From positions 1 to 64,000 of the forward strand of contig CAJTEN010000003.1 of NCBI GenBank assembly GCA_910575245.1: 64,000 bases of DNA, read 5' to 3'. The position numbers were made by a program, and so were the translations under genes. The notes beneath the pieces are model-generated. The model saw nothing but the letters and a program-made list of their open reading frames with translations. It did not search any database and was not told where the DNA came from. How positions within the stretch are numbered: the stretch's first letter is position 1; each line of letters starts with the position of its first letter. Positions 31,035-40,278 of the stretch are shown in pieces. This DNA comes from Clostridia bacterium. GTDB taxonomy: Bacteria; Bacillota; Clostridia; Lachnospirales; Lachnospiraceae.

Positions 31035-31904
31035 CTATGCCATTACATCGACATTTCCGCCCTCAACCGGAACAGGCGCTTCGGCAATCGCCTCTACAGG
31101 TATCTCTACGCCGCCAAGTTCCAGAGACACACCGGTTATATTACCGGAAGATTCCGAGGAGGAGTCGGAAGTGCCGGAAGCGCCTTCTTCCTTTTCTTTG
31201 GAGAGTTTATCGAAGAACGCCTTCAGATATTCAAGATCCGCCTCCATAATATCGCGCATTTCCTCGGCGCGGTGTTTTTTCTTCAGAGCTTCCAGATCTT
31301 TGGGACTCATCTCCTCACTGAACCCCTCCATGAATTCATCGAGAAAATTCTGAGAGCTCATAGCCTCCTCGAGCTCTTCTTCGATCTTCTTCATTTCTTC
31401 CTGAATCTGTTTCATGAGACGTTCCATTTCTTCCTGACTCATACCGGACGTGTCAATGTCGGTGAGACCCTCGGAATCGTTCTCCATTTCTTCATCTTCC
31501 TGCGCGGTAAGCTTTCCGCCGGTTTTCTGATAATACTCTTCTTCCTGAAGATGTTTCAGTTTCTTCTTGGCAACTCTTGCGATTCGCTCCGCATGTTTGA
31601 GGGCATTATGAACCTCTGTGTAGTCGTAATCGCCGCTTCCCAACTTAAGGCGAAGATCCACGATTTGAAATTTGGTCTTGGTCGTGAGCTGTTTGGCATT
31701 CATGGAGGATTTAGACTGCATGATCTGATTAGACAGCCGCTTGAAATTGTAGCGGAGCCGTTTCGGTTTCTTTTTTACGGAGGCACGATGAATGGTAAGC
31801 GTGCCGGCGGAAGATCCGTCTTTGTTTTTTAATTCGATTTTAGTTACATTGGAGTTTTTGGTACTGCTTACTGTACCGATACTAAGTCCCATACCCATTC
31901 CCAT
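31035..31904 (-). CDS. hypothetical charged coiled-coil protein
   Basis: 289 aa; no family recognised. The start MGMGMGLSIGTVSSTKNSN is Gly/Met-rich. A basic region, KKKPKRLRYNFKRLSNQIMQ (about 44-63), is followed by a helix with many Lys (ALKHAERIARVAKKKLKHL) and then a long acidic coiled coil (about 135-240, EEMERLMKQIQEEMKKIEEE). The tail is Ser/Gly-rich, then Val/Pro-rich and ends in VDVMA. No signal peptide or membrane segment is present. The switch from basic to acidic halves suggests a structural or DNA- or spore-associated protein, but that is only a guess. The rightward ORFs on the other strand are shadows. Confidence 0.7.
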   Translation of the reverse strand: MGMGMGLSIGTVSSTKNSNVTKIELKNKDGSSAGTLTIHRASVKKKPKRLRYNFKRLSNQIMQSKSSMNAKQLTTKTKFQIVDLRLKLGSGDYDYTEVHNALKHAERIARVAKKKLKHLQEEEYYQKTGGKLTAQEDEEMENDSEGLTDIDTSGMSQEEMERLMKQIQEEMKKIEEELEEAMSSQNFLDEFMEGFSEEMSPKDLEALKKKHRAEEMRDIMEADLEYLKAFFDKLSKEKEEGASGTSDSSSESSGNITGVSLELGGVEIPVEAIAEAPVPVEGGNVDVMA

Positions 31905-32252
31905 ATTCGATACCTTTGCCTTTCGTTAAATTGGATGTCTGCGTGTTGTCTTAGCAGAATACGGGTTATCTTTGGACATTCAAAGGGAACGATTGCAGAA
32001 TACTGCAAGATCGAAGAAATCCTTATAGAGCGTCCTGTCCTTGAACTTAATTGGAAAATCCGTTTCCTGTTTCTATAAGTTAAATATATGTATGAATATA
32101 TGTTTGCTTATATTTATTATCGGCAACGGAATGGATATCTTTAACATTTTCAAGGTAATGATTTTATACTTGAAATTCTATTATAAGCTATATATAATAG
32201 ATATTGTATTATATAGTGGAGTAAAAGGCATATTTAGTATGGAGGGGACCAT
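31905..32252. other. AT-rich intergenic region before zapA
   Basis: 348 bp between the leftward hypothetical gene and zapA. It holds the zapA promoter (32170-32198) and an AT-rich tract with ATATATG repeats. The open frame at 32041-32280 is not convincing as a gene. No RNA gene or riboswitch was recognised. Confidence 0.5.
32170..32198 (+). promoter_or_regulatory. strong sigma-A-type promoter of zapA
   Basis: TTGAAA (32170-32175), 17 nt, TATAAT (32193-32198), placed 55 bp before the zapA start. Confidence 0.7.
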
Positions 32253-32660
32253 ATGTCAACAAAGACAGATACAGAAGTAATCATTGCCGGTAAGGTCTTT
32301 ACTTTAAGCGGATACGAGAGTGAAGAATATCTGCAAAAGGTTGCTTCCTACATAAATAATAAAATTGCGGAATACAACAAGGTTGACAGTTTTAAGAGGC
32401 AGTCCCTGGATACCCAGAATGTTTTGATGCAGCTCAATATAGCGGATGATTATTTTAAGGCCAAAAACCAGATCACCAGGCTGGAGGAAGAGATTCAGAA
32501 TAAAGAGAAAGAGATGTATGATCTGAAGCATGAACTGATCGCATCTCAGATTAAGCTGGAAAATATGGAGAAGAATATCCGGAATCTTCAGAACGAAGCG
32601 AATGAGAACGACAAGAAGATCGTCCGGCTTGAAACGGAATTAAAAGAAAAGAAAAAATAA
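32253..32660 (+). CDS. zapA: cell division protein ZapA
   Basis: 135 aa. The N-terminal domain, EVIIAGKVFTLSGYESEEYLQKVASYINNKI (about 8-38), is the ZapA fold; the C-terminal half is a long coiled coil (about 70-135) ending in a Lys-rich tail. It bundles FtsZ filaments at the division ring. The start follows GGAGGGGACCAT. It has its own promoter and a terminator, and precedes a U32 peptidase, an FtsW-like protein and a PBP. Confidence 0.9.
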   Translation: MSTKTDTEVIIAGKVFTLSGYESEEYLQKVASYINNKIAEYNKVDSFKRQSLDTQNVLMQLNIADDYFKAKNQITRLEEEIQNKEKEMYDLKHELIASQIKLENMEKNIRNLQNEANENDKKIVRLETELKEKKK

Positions 32661-32663
32661 ACA

Positions 32664-32694
32664 AAACCCTGTTGGGGAAACCCGCAGGGTTTTT
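32664..32694 (+). terminator. terminator after zapA
   Basis: AAACCCTG/CAGGGTTT stem followed by TTTT; a classic intrinsic terminator. Confidence 0.8.
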
Positions 32695-32723
32695 ACTGTG
32701 GAATCAGAGATTAGAGGTGAAGG

Positions 32724-34958
32724 ATGAAAAAAAGAGTTGAATTATTGGCTCCTGCGGGTAACTATGAGGCATTTTTGGGAGCTGTGAACGCGGGCGCCGA
32801 CGCGGTATATCTTGGCGGAGAGAAATTTGGAGCCAGGGCATATGCAGATAATTTTACGGCAGAAGAGATTTGCAGGGCTGTGCATGTGGCTCATTTTATG
32901 GGACGTAAAGTATATCTTACTGTCAATACGCTGATGAAAGATGAAGAACTGGAGGAACTGGTTTCCTTTCTGAAGCCTTTCTATGAGGCAGGACTGGACG
33001 GGGTCATCGTACAGGATATCGGGGCGCTTTGCCGTATCAGAGCTTCTCTTCCGGGCCTTGCTCTTCACGCCAGCACGCAGATGACGCTGACGGGGCCGGA
33101 GGGATGTATGTTTCTGAAGGGACAGGGGGTGGAGCGTGTTGTGCCTGCAAGAGAACTGTCGCTGGAAGAAATTCGGGAGATCAAGGAGAAGACCGGCCTG
33201 GAGATAGAGTGTTTTATTCATGGAGCTATGTGTTACTGCTATTCAGGCCAATGCCTTTTCAGCAGCCTTCTGGGCGGGAGAAGCGGGAACAGAGGAAGGT
33301 GTGCACAGCCCTGCAGGCTTCCCTACCGGATCCTGGACGGCGAGAGGGAAATTTCCGATGTGAATTATCCGTTAAGCCTGAAGGATATGTGTACCATAAC
33401 ATATATACCGGAGCTGATTGAAGCAGGGATTGACTCTTTTAAGATAGAAGGCCGGATGAAAAAGGCGGAATATGCCGCAGGCGTTACGGCGGTTTACCGC
33501 AAATATATAGACTTATATTATCGGAAGGGGAAAGATAATTATAAGGTTGAAAAGGCTGATCTTCAAAGGCTTCAAAGCCTGTATATACGCAGTGAGCTTC
33601 AGACTGGATATTATGACCGGCATAACGGCCGGGAGATGATCACGATTCACAAGCCGGGATATGCCGGAAGTGATGACCGTATTTTGGAACAGATCAGAAA
33701 GAAATATATACGGGAACCGGACAGAGCCGGTGTCAAGATGAAGGTGGTCCTGGAGACAGGGATGCCCGCAGAACTGCAGCTTACAGGAGAACAGATGACA
33801 GTCAGGGTTTTGGGGGAGGTGGTTGAAGAGGCACAGAAGGCGCCGCTCAGGCAGGAAGATGTCTGCAGAAGATTTTCGAAAACAGGAAATTCTTGTGTGT
33901 CTGTCTCATCCTGTGAGGCCTTCATGCCGGACAATGCGTTTCTTACGGTCCGCTCCATGAATGAACTGCGCCGTAAGGGGCTGGAGGCCTTTGAGCGGCA
34001 ATATATACTGCGGCATGGAATGACAGCAGAGCGTTATTTGGCAAAAACAGAACCGACTGAGTCGGTCAATTTTACCGAGCCGGTCGGTAAAGCGCCTTCT
34101 GGTCTTTCCGCGGGCGAATGGAAAACAAGTGCAGAGAGAATCGCTTCCGGGGGAAGTTGTATTGACATCCGGGTTTCGACCTGTGAACAGTTGGCGGAAG
34201 CGGTGCGGCATACATGCCGGCGCATTTATGTAGAAAGTGATTTATATTTAACACAGCGCCGGCAGGTAATTGCGTGTATGGCGGACAATGCGGCGCCGGA
34301 GTATTATGTTGCACTGCCGTATGTGCTCAGGACGGGGGACTCGGCATATATGGAACGGCTGATGCGGGCTTTAGCAGAAGACCGTAAGGTAACAGGGTTT
34401 CTTGTCCGCAGTTATGAAGCGGCCGCCTGGGCCCGAAATTTGACGGATTCTGGTGAGATGGCCGCGGACGCGGGACTTTACTGCTTTAATGCAGAAAGTG
34501 TCCGTTTCTGGGAACACTATTGCAGAGAGTATACCCTGCCTTATGAATTAAACCGGAAAGAAGCCGGAGAACTGGTCCGGCGTACGGCAAATGCGGGAAT
34601 GTCGGCCACTATGGTGGTTTACGGCAGAATTCCGATGATGATTACTGCCAACTGCATCAGGAAAACCGCAGGCTGCTGTAGCGGCAGGAGGGTTTCCCAG
34701 TCATGTATGTATTTGAAAGACCGCTATGAAGTTAAATTTCCAGTGGAAATAAATTGTGTACACTGTTATAATGTCATCTATAATTCTGTACCCTGCTCAT
34801 TGCATACACAGTATCGTGCGGCAAAAGAGGTAGGGGCGGATGTGATACGCTACGATTTCACGATGGAAACTGCTGAAGAATGCCGTAAAATTCTGCTGGG
34901 TGAAGAGTTTCCTTTTGCAGCATATACAACAGGACACTTAAAAAGAGGTGTGGAATAA
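32724..34958 (+). CDS. U32 family peptidase / RlhA-like protein
   Basis: 744 aa. The N-terminal U32 domain starts VELLAPAGNYEAFLGAVNAGADAVYLGG. The family Cys motif is FIHGAMCYCYSGQCLFSS...NRGRCAQPCR (about 164-193), which in relatives binds an iron-sulfur cluster. SFKIEGRMK (about 238-246) is also conserved. The C-terminal half (about 380-730) corresponds to the extended form seen in RlhA/YhbU-type proteins, with another Cys group (CIRKTAGCCSGR and CVHCYNVIYNS). Such proteins act in prephenate-dependent RNA hydroxylation rather than proteolysis. The exact RNA target is not known here. Confidence 0.85.
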   Translation: MKKRVELLAPAGNYEAFLGAVNAGADAVYLGGEKFGARAYADNFTAEEICRAVHVAHFMGRKVYLTVNTLMKDEELEELVSFLKPFYEAGLDGVIVQDIGALCRIRASLPGLALHASTQMTLTGPEGCMFLKGQGVERVVPARELSLEEIREIKEKTGLEIECFIHGAMCYCYSGQCLFSSLLGGRSGNRGRCAQPCRLPYRILDGEREISDVNYPLSLKDMCTITYIPELIEAGIDSFKIEGRMKKAEYAAGVTAVYRKYIDLYYRKGKDNYKVEKADLQRLQSLYIRSELQTGYYDRHNGREMITIHKPGYAGSDDRILEQIRKKYIREPDRAGVKMKVVLETGMPAELQLTGEQMTVRVLGEVVEEAQKAPLRQEDVCRRFSKTGNSCVSVSSCEAFMPDNAFLTVRSMNELRRKGLEAFERQYILRHGMTAERYLAKTEPTESVNFTEPVGKAPSGLSAGEWKTSAERIASGGSCIDIRVSTCEQLAEAVRHTCRRIYVESDLYLTQRRQVIACMADNAAPEYYVALPYVLRTGDSAYMERLMRALAEDRKVTGFLVRSYEAAAWARNLTDSGEMAADAGLYCFNAESVRFWEHYCREYTLPYELNRKEAGELVRRTANAGMSATMVVYGRIPMMITANCIRKTAGCCSGRRVSQSCMYLKDRYEVKFPVEINCVHCYNVIYNSVPCSLHTQYRAAKEVGADVIRYDFTMETAEECRKILLGEEFPFAAYTTGHLKRGVE

Positions 34959-34964
34959 CTGTTT

Positions 34965-36353
34965 ATGGAATTATATATTACAGAGCTCTCCAAATATTTT
35001 ATCACATTATTTATGGCGCTCTATACGTTAGAATGTTTCCTGGTTTTCCGTTTTTCGGATGAGGAGAGAAGGAGCGGTATTTATGCCCGCCAGAATCTGT
35101 TAATGTTTCTGGTGCATTTTTCATGCTTCCTTGTGATCTGTTTTGAGACAGGCAATATCGAGTATTTGTTCTTTTATGCACTGCAGCAGATTCTGCTGTT
35201 TGCCACGGTTATGCTTTTTCGTATGATTTATCCCAAGGGAAATCGTCTGATCATTAATAATATGTGCCTGCTGCTCAGTATCGGCTTTGTAATCCTGACC
35301 AGGCTTTCTTTTGAGAAGGCGATCAAACAGTTTTTTATTGTGACGGTATCTATTGTGGCAGGCATGTTGATTCCTTATTTTATCCATAAGCTGAAGTTTC
35401 TGAAGAGCCTTACGTGGATCTACGCGGCAGTCGGTATTGCCGCGCTGGGAATCGTATTGATTTTGGGAGCGACCACCCACGGTTCCAAAATATCCTATTC
35501 CATAGCCGGCGTCACGTTTCAGCCTTCGGAATTTGTCAAGATAGTGTTTGTCTTTTTTCTGGCCAGTGCTTTCTATGAGTCGGACCGTTTTCCGAGGGTC
35601 ATATTGACCGCGGTGCTGGCGGGGATTCATGTTCTTATCCTGGTGGCTTCCAGAGATTTGGGCAGTGCATTGATTTTCTTCATTGTTTATGTAATGATGG
35701 TATTTATAGCCACCGGCAGATGGAGCTATCTGTTGCTTGGCAGTGTTGGCGGGTGCGGTGCGGCAGTGCTTGCCTATCAGTTCTTTTCCCATGTACAGGT
35801 ACGTGTCCTGGCATGGAAGGATCCGTTCAGCTGTATTGACGATGCGGGATATCAGATCACCCAGTCGCTGTTTGCGATCAGCAGTGGCGGATGGTTTGGA
35901 TTGGGATTGTTTCGGGGGACGCCTGCCTCGATTCCGTTTGTGGAGGCAGATTTTGTTTTTTCTGCGGTTGCGGAGGAGCTGGGAATCTTGTTCTCCATGT
36001 GTATGATACTGGTCTGCATCAGCAGTTTTATTATGTTTATGGATATTGCAGTCCGCTTAAAGGATAAGTTCTATCAATTGATTGCATTCGGCCTGGGCAT
36101 CACATATATTTTCCAGGTTTTTCTGACCATAGGCGGCGGTACGAAATTTATTCCGATGACCGGTGTGACGCTGCCGTTTATCAGTTATGGAGGCAGTTCC
36201 GTGCTGACTACACTGGTGATGTTTTTAACCATAGAAGGATTGTATATTATTCGACAGGAAGAAGGGGCAAAGCGTGTCAAAAAGAAAAAGCCAGGACAAC
36301 GGATCCAACAGAAAAACTTCCGGAAAGAATCCGAAAACCAGGAAGAGAACTAA
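34965..36353 (+). CDS. FtsW/RodA/SpoVE family glycosyltransferase
   Basis: 462 aa with about ten membrane segments. SEDS motifs: TFQPSEFVKIVFVFFLA (about 182-198), SRDLGSALIFF (about 227-237), GYQITQSLFAISSGGWFGLGL (about 299-319) and the C-terminal TGVTLPFISYGGSSVL (about 400-415). SEDS proteins polymerise peptidoglycan glycan strands together with a class B PBP. The gene overlaps the PBP gene downstream by 80 nt, so the two products should be made together. A second SEDS gene (rodA) is at the end of the window, so this one is probably the FtsW- or SpoVE-type for division or sporulation. The cytoplasmic tail is Lys-rich. Confidence 0.88.
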   Translation: MELYITELSKYFITLFMALYTLECFLVFRFSDEERRSGIYARQNLLMFLVHFSCFLVICFETGNIEYLFFYALQQILLFATVMLFRMIYPKGNRLIINNMCLLLSIGFVILTRLSFEKAIKQFFIVTVSIVAGMLIPYFIHKLKFLKSLTWIYAAVGIAALGIVLILGATTHGSKISYSIAGVTFQPSEFVKIVFVFFLASAFYESDRFPRVILTAVLAGIHVLILVASRDLGSALIFFIVYVMMVFIATGRWSYLLLGSVGGCGAAVLAYQFFSHVQVRVLAWKDPFSCIDDAGYQITQSLFAISSGGWFGLGLFRGTPASIPFVEADFVFSAVAEELGILFSMCMILVCISSFIMFMDIAVRLKDKFYQLIAFGLGITYIFQVFLTIGGGTKFIPMTGVTLPFISYGGSSVLTTLVMFLTIEGLYIIRQEEGAKRVKKKKPGQRIQQKNFRKESENQEEN

Positions 36354-37755
36354 AAGGAATAAGCAGATTCTTGCGGTTACTTATCTGTTCGTTGCCGTAT
36401 TCTTAGGTATGATGGGCTATACGTGCTATTATGCCATCTCAAACCAGCAGGAGCTGATCAGCAACAGCTATAACGGGAGACAGGAGCTGCTTGTAGCACA
36501 GAACACGCGGGGAACCATCTATGCTGCCGGCGGTCAGGTCCTGGCAGAGACACAGACCGGTGAGGATGGAGAGGAGACAAGGATATACCCGTATGAGAAT
36601 CTTTTTGCGCATGCTGTCGGATATGCTTCCAACGGAAAGTTCGGGATAGAGGCACTGGCTAATTATTATCTGATCAACTCCAACGTAAAGCTGGCAGATA
36701 AGGTGGCAAGTGATGTGTCCGGCAGTAAGTATCCGGGGGACAGCGTTGTGACAACACTGGATGTGGGGCTGCAGGAGGTTGCCTTCCAGGCTCTGGGTAT
36801 CTATAAAGGCGCGATTATTGTTTCTGAGCCTGCTACAGGAAGGATACTCGCCATGGTCTCGAAACCGGACTTTGATCCGAATGAGATCGACCGGATCTGG
36901 GATGATCTGATCAAAGACAAGGACAGTACGGTTCTTCTAAACCGGGTTACACAGGGATTATATCCTCCGGGGTCTACTTTTAAGATTGTTACTGCGCTGG
37001 AATATATGCGCGAGAATCCGGACAGTTATGGGCAATACACCTACCAGTGCAATGGCAGATACAGTTCCGGACAGAATACGATCAGCTGTTACCACGGATC
37101 GGTGCATGGTTTTGAAGACTTCACGAAATCCTTTGCGAAATCCTGCAATGCGTCTTTTGTGAATATCGGTATGCAGCTTGACCGGGTAAAGTTCAATGAT
37201 ACGTTGAACGGCCTGCTGTTCAACCAGGAGCTGCCGGTGACGTTTGCCTATAATAAGAGTAAGCTTGAGGTCGGTGCCAATACATCGGATGCCGATATCA
37301 TGCAGGCAGCCATCGGACAGGGAACGACCCAGGTCACACCGCTGCATATGAACATGCTCACCTGTGCGATAGCGAACCGGGGAATGCTAATGAAACCGTA
37401 TCTGGTGGAACAGGTGAAGAACAAGGAAGGAAATATTATCAAACAGTTTAATCCTGACAGTTATAAAAGACTGCTGACTGAGGAGGAGGCTGCCGCATTG
37501 ACGGAGCTGATGCAGGAAGTAGTGGAAAGCGGTACGGGTACGAAGCTTTCCGGTTTATCCTATACTGCGGCCGGTAAGACGGGATCGGCGGAATACAGTA
37601 ATGTGAAGACGGAATCCCATGCGTGGTTTACGGGCTTTGCACCGGCACAGGATCCGGAAGTGTGTTTGACGATCATTATTGAAGGGGCAGGTTCCGGCGG
37701 CGACTATGCGGTTCCTATCGCCAAACGGATTTTTGATGAGTATTTCGGCGCTTAG
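36274..37755 (+). CDS. class B penicillin-binding protein (transpeptidase)
   Basis: 493 aa, GTG 36274 with AAGGGG 7 nt upstream, inside the end of the SEDS gene (80-nt overlap). Basic cytoplasmic tail, one membrane helix (about 31-53), then transpeptidase motifs SxxK in GSTFKIV (about 232), SxN in SCNASF (about 288) and KTGSAEY (about 434). It lacks a large N-terminal dimerization domain, so it resembles the short PbpA-type partner of SEDS proteins. It cross-links peptidoglycan made by the FtsW-like enzyme. Confidence 0.9.
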   Translation: MSKRKSQDNGSNRKTSGKNPKTRKRTKRNKQILAVTYLFVAVFLGMMGYTCYYAISNQQELISNSYNGRQELLVAQNTRGTIYAAGGQVLAETQTGEDGEETRIYPYENLFAHAVGYASNGKFGIEALANYYLINSNVKLADKVASDVSGSKYPGDSVVTTLDVGLQEVAFQALGIYKGAIIVSEPATGRILAMVSKPDFDPNEIDRIWDDLIKDKDSTVLLNRVTQGLYPPGSTFKIVTALEYMRENPDSYGQYTYQCNGRYSSGQNTISCYHGSVHGFEDFTKSFAKSCNASFVNIGMQLDRVKFNDTLNGLLFNQELPVTFAYNKSKLEVGANTSDADIMQAAIGQGTTQVTPLHMNMLTCAIANRGMLMKPYLVEQVKNKEGNIIKQFNPDSYKRLLTEEEAAALTELMQEVVESGTGTKLSGLSYTAAGKTGSAEYSNVKTESHAWFTGFAPAQDPEVCLTIIIEGAGSGGDYAVPIAKRIFDEYFGA

Positions 37756-37783
37756 GCGGTGTGAGCCTGAAAGGATTATGTTG

Positions 37784-37813
37784 TTGACAAAGTTATCTTA
37801 CAAATAAGTTAAT
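37784..37813 (+). promoter_or_regulatory. possible promoter of the NUDIX gene
   Basis: A perfect -35 TTGACA (37784-37789) and a weak -10 GTTAAT after 18 nt lie about 65 bp before the NUDIX start. Confidence 0.4.
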
Positions 37814-37878
37814 CTGCAGTGAAATAACAGATCAGGGATTTGAAATGTTAGGCGGAATGCAGTGAAATGGAGTTCGTT

Positions 37879-38331
37879 ATGATTGAGGCTGTAAGCAGCG
37901 GAGGCGTCGTGATTTTTCGTGGGAAGATACTCGTGCTGTACAAACATCTAAACAATAAATATGAGGGCTGGGTTCTTCCCAAGGGTACGGTGGAAGAGGG
38001 AGAAACGCATGCCCAGACAGCGCTCAGGGAGGTATATGAAGAGTCTGGCGTACAGGCGTCCATTATGAAATATATAGGGAAAAGCCAGTATACGTTCAGC
38101 GTCCCTGAGGATATGGTGTCGAAGGAGGTACATTGGTATCTGATGATCGCAGACAGCTATTACAGCAAGCCGCAGAGGGAGGAATATTTTACGGATTCCG
38201 GTTACTATAAATATCATGAGGCTTATCATCTGCTCAAATTCCCGAATGAAAAGCAGATTTTGGAGCAAGCCCATGGAATCTATCTGGATCTGAAGAAAAA
38301 GGAACTGTGGTACAGCAGGCCGGTGCAGTAA
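37879..38331 (+). CDS. NUDIX hydrolase
   Basis: 150 aa from ATG 37879 (GGAG 6 nt upstream; the ATG at 37867 has a poorer site). The Nudix box is complete: G-TVEEG-E-THAQTAL-REVYEESGV (about 36-58). Members hydrolyse nucleoside diphosphate derivatives such as Ap4A or damaged nucleotides; the substrate here cannot be told. The sequence after the box (VHWYLMIADS, EEYFTDSGYYKYHEAY) resembles the Ap4A-hydrolase-like group. Confidence 0.85.
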   Translation: MIEAVSSGGVVIFRGKILVLYKHLNNKYEGWVLPKGTVEEGETHAQTALREVYEESGVQASIMKYIGKSQYTFSVPEDMVSKEVHWYLMIADSYYSKPQREEYFTDSGYYKYHEAYHLLKFPNEKQILEQAHGIYLDLKKKELWYSRPVQ

Positions 38332-38466
38332 ATGTGCGGGCCAGGCGTTACTATATTTAATAGAAAGTTAAAGTTTTAAAGCTGTTTTACTCTGGAGAAA
38401 TGTGGTAAAATAGATTAGATTCGGAATGAAAAGCCAAATACCCGCAGAAATAAAAGGATCATGTCC

Positions 38467-38784
38467 ATGAAATTTTATAAAAATCTTTATGTAGGGGATA
38501 CTATTAGAAATCCGGGAAGAACCCGGAGAAAACTGAAAAGATATGCGAAACTTCAGAATGTCTATGTGATCGCCTATATGGCTGAAAGCGGGAGGCTGGA
38601 GATTTATCACAACCTGATGTTCCAGCAGCGCTATTACAGGCTGAATCCGCCATACGTGATCGGAATTGCGGGAAGTTATGATGAGGCGGCGCAGATTATC
38701 TGCCGGATTGCGGAAGAAGCTCTGCATAAGACGGGAAAGGCAGATCTGATCGGGTATCTTTTTCATGGGAAACAGGCAGACTGA
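38467..38784 (+). CDS. hypothetical protein, Lachnospiraceae-type
   Basis: 105 aa from ATG 38467 (AAAGGA 8 nt upstream; the ATG at 38461 is too close). Small and basic: MKFYKNLYVGDTIRNPGRTR, then a beta-rich stretch (VYVIAYMAESGRLEIYHNLM) and a helical end. No named family is recognised, though the length and compact fold look real. It is followed by the DUF2953 gene after 31 bp and is likely in the same operon. Confidence 0.6.
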   Translation: MKFYKNLYVGDTIRNPGRTRRKLKRYAKLQNVYVIAYMAESGRLEIYHNLMFQQRYYRLNPPYVIGIAGSYDEAAQIICRIAEEALHKTGKADLIGYLFHGKQAD

Positions 38785-38815
38785 CAGGAATTAAAGAAGG
38801 AATCGACGACAGAAT

Positions 38816-39841
38816 ATGTTACATATCATTTTGCTCATTTTAAAAATCATAGGTATTATCCTGTTATGTATTCTGGGTATTTTGCTTTTTACGGTCTGCT
38901 GTGTACTTTTGGTGCCGCTGTGGTATCGTGTCGAAATCTTCCGGGAAGAGGGGGAGGGGAAGCCGCCTGTCAATGTGAGGGTTAAGATTACCTGGCTGTT
39001 ACATCTTATCAATGTACTTCTGTGTTACCCGGCTGATGTGTATGTGAGGGCGCGTATTTTCTTGTTTCCTGTATTCAGGATGCCGGAGAAAGAGAAGAAA
39101 GCAGGAAGGAAGAAGGAAAAGGACGGCCGGACACAGACAGACAGGAAGGAACCTGCTGATGGAACGGAAGATTCCCCAAACGGCGGGAAGGACGGGCATG
39201 CGGACAGTGTCGGCGGTGTGCGGACAACGGAGGAGACCGGACAGACAGAACCGGCGGAAGAGGAGGAAAAGCGGGCGGTTTTGGAAGAGCCGGCAGCTGT
39301 GGAAGATGAGGATGCCGGTCCGTCACAGCAGCCCTCCGGTTTGGATGGAAGATGGATCGGGAAGCTTAAGGAGCTGATTGATAAGATAAAAGAGATCATT
39401 AAGAAGATCAAAGCGGCCGCGGAAAATATACAGTACACAATCCGGTGTTTCTGTGATAAAATGAAATCTACGTCGGATAATATACAGTATTATCGGGGAG
39501 TGATGGAGACTGAGACTTTCCGACGGTCCTGGATGCTTTGCAAAAGACAAGTCAAAGCCCTTCTGAAGGAAATGAAGCCGGACAAATTTGAGGCAGATCT
39601 TGTCATCGGTGCGGAGGATCCGGCAGCCACAGGAGAGATTTTGGCGATATGCGGTATGCTGTATCCGCTGATGGGGCAGAATGTCCGGGTGCTGGGAGAT
39701 TTTGAGAGAGCGCATATAGAAGGTTATGTATATATGAAAGGAAGAATACATGCGTTTCCCTTTCTGTGTGCGGCAGCGAAAGTTTATTGGAATAAGGATA
39801 TCAGAACATTGATGAAATTGTTTAAGAAGGAGGCTGTATAA
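38816..39841 (+). CDS. DUF2953 domain protein
   Basis: 341 aa. An N-terminal membrane helix (about 2-30, IILLILKIIGIILLCILGILLF) is followed by a short strand region (WYRVEIFREEG...VRVKITWLLHL). A long low-complexity acidic/basic linker follows (about 85-175), then the C-terminal part LVIGAEDPAATGEILAICGMLYPLMG (about 261-286), which is the DUF2953 core. The linker is unusually long. The stop overlaps the ribosome-binding region of gerW, and the pair is conserved in sporulating Clostridia. Function unknown; probably spore-related. Confidence 0.78.
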   Translation: MLHIILLILKIIGIILLCILGILLFTVCCVLLVPLWYRVEIFREEGEGKPPVNVRVKITWLLHLINVLLCYPADVYVRARIFLFPVFRMPEKEKKAGRKKEKDGRTQTDRKEPADGTEDSPNGGKDGHADSVGGVRTTEETGQTEPAEEEEKRAVLEEPAAVEDEDAGPSQQPSGLDGRWIGKLKELIDKIKEIIKKIKAAAENIQYTIRCFCDKMKSTSDNIQYYRGVMETETFRRSWMLCKRQVKALLKEMKPDKFEADLVIGAEDPAATGEILAICGMLYPLMGQNVRVLGDFERAHIEGYVYMKGRIHAFPFLCAAAKVYWNKDIRTLMKLFKKEAV

Positions 39842-40231
39842 ATGGCGGATAATAATTTTGCTGGTGTAATCGAATCTTTGATGAAGGGTATGAATGCAGT
39901 GATTGGTACAAAAACAGTGGTTGGGGATGCAACCCAGATCGGGGATACTATTATCCTGCCATTGGTGGATATCAGTTTCGGTGTGGGAGCCGGAGCGAGT
40001 GCAGCAGATAAGAAAAACGGAGGCGCCGGCGGTTTTACGGCGAAGATGACACCCAGCGCGGTGCTTGTGATTAAGAATGGGTCAACGAAACTGGTGAATA
40101 TCAAGAACCAGGATACGGTTACCAAGGTGCTCGATATGATACCGGATATCGTAGACAAGTTTACAGCTCCCAAGGAGGAAATGATCGAAGACGATAAAGC
40201 GGTGGATATTGCTTTTCCTGAGGAACAGTAA
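39842..40231 (+). CDS. GerW-family sporulation protein (YtfJ-like)
   Basis: 129 aa, start ATG 39842 directly after the DUF2953 stop, with GAAGGAGG upstream. Core: VIGTKTVVGDATQIGDTIILPLVDISFGVGAG, then TAKMTPSAVLVIKNGSTKLVNI (about 20-90), the GerW signature. It is needed for normal germination in Bacillus and expressed in the forespore there. The C-terminal tail is acidic. The DUF2953-gerW order supports a sporulation role. Confidence 0.88.
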   Translation: MADNNFAGVIESLMKGMNAVIGTKTVVGDATQIGDTIILPLVDISFGVGAGASAADKKNGGAGGFTAKMTPSAVLVIKNGSTKLVNIKNQDTVTKVLDMIPDIVDKFTAPKEEMIEDDKAVDIAFPEEQ

Positions 40232-40278
40232 CAAATCACATTCATATAATATACAAAGAGCATAAGCAGGGATATTAT

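Noticed and set aside
31005..31832. 275-aa rightward frame opposite the hypothetical gene at 31035-31904
   Set aside because: It is the antisense shadow of a well-formed leftward gene; Phe/Leu-rich composition comes from complementing Glu/Lys codons.
32041..32280. 79-aa open frame upstream of zapA
   Set aside because: It is an AT-rich frame crossing the zapA promoter and overlapping the zapA start, with no ribosome-binding site; treated as intergenic.
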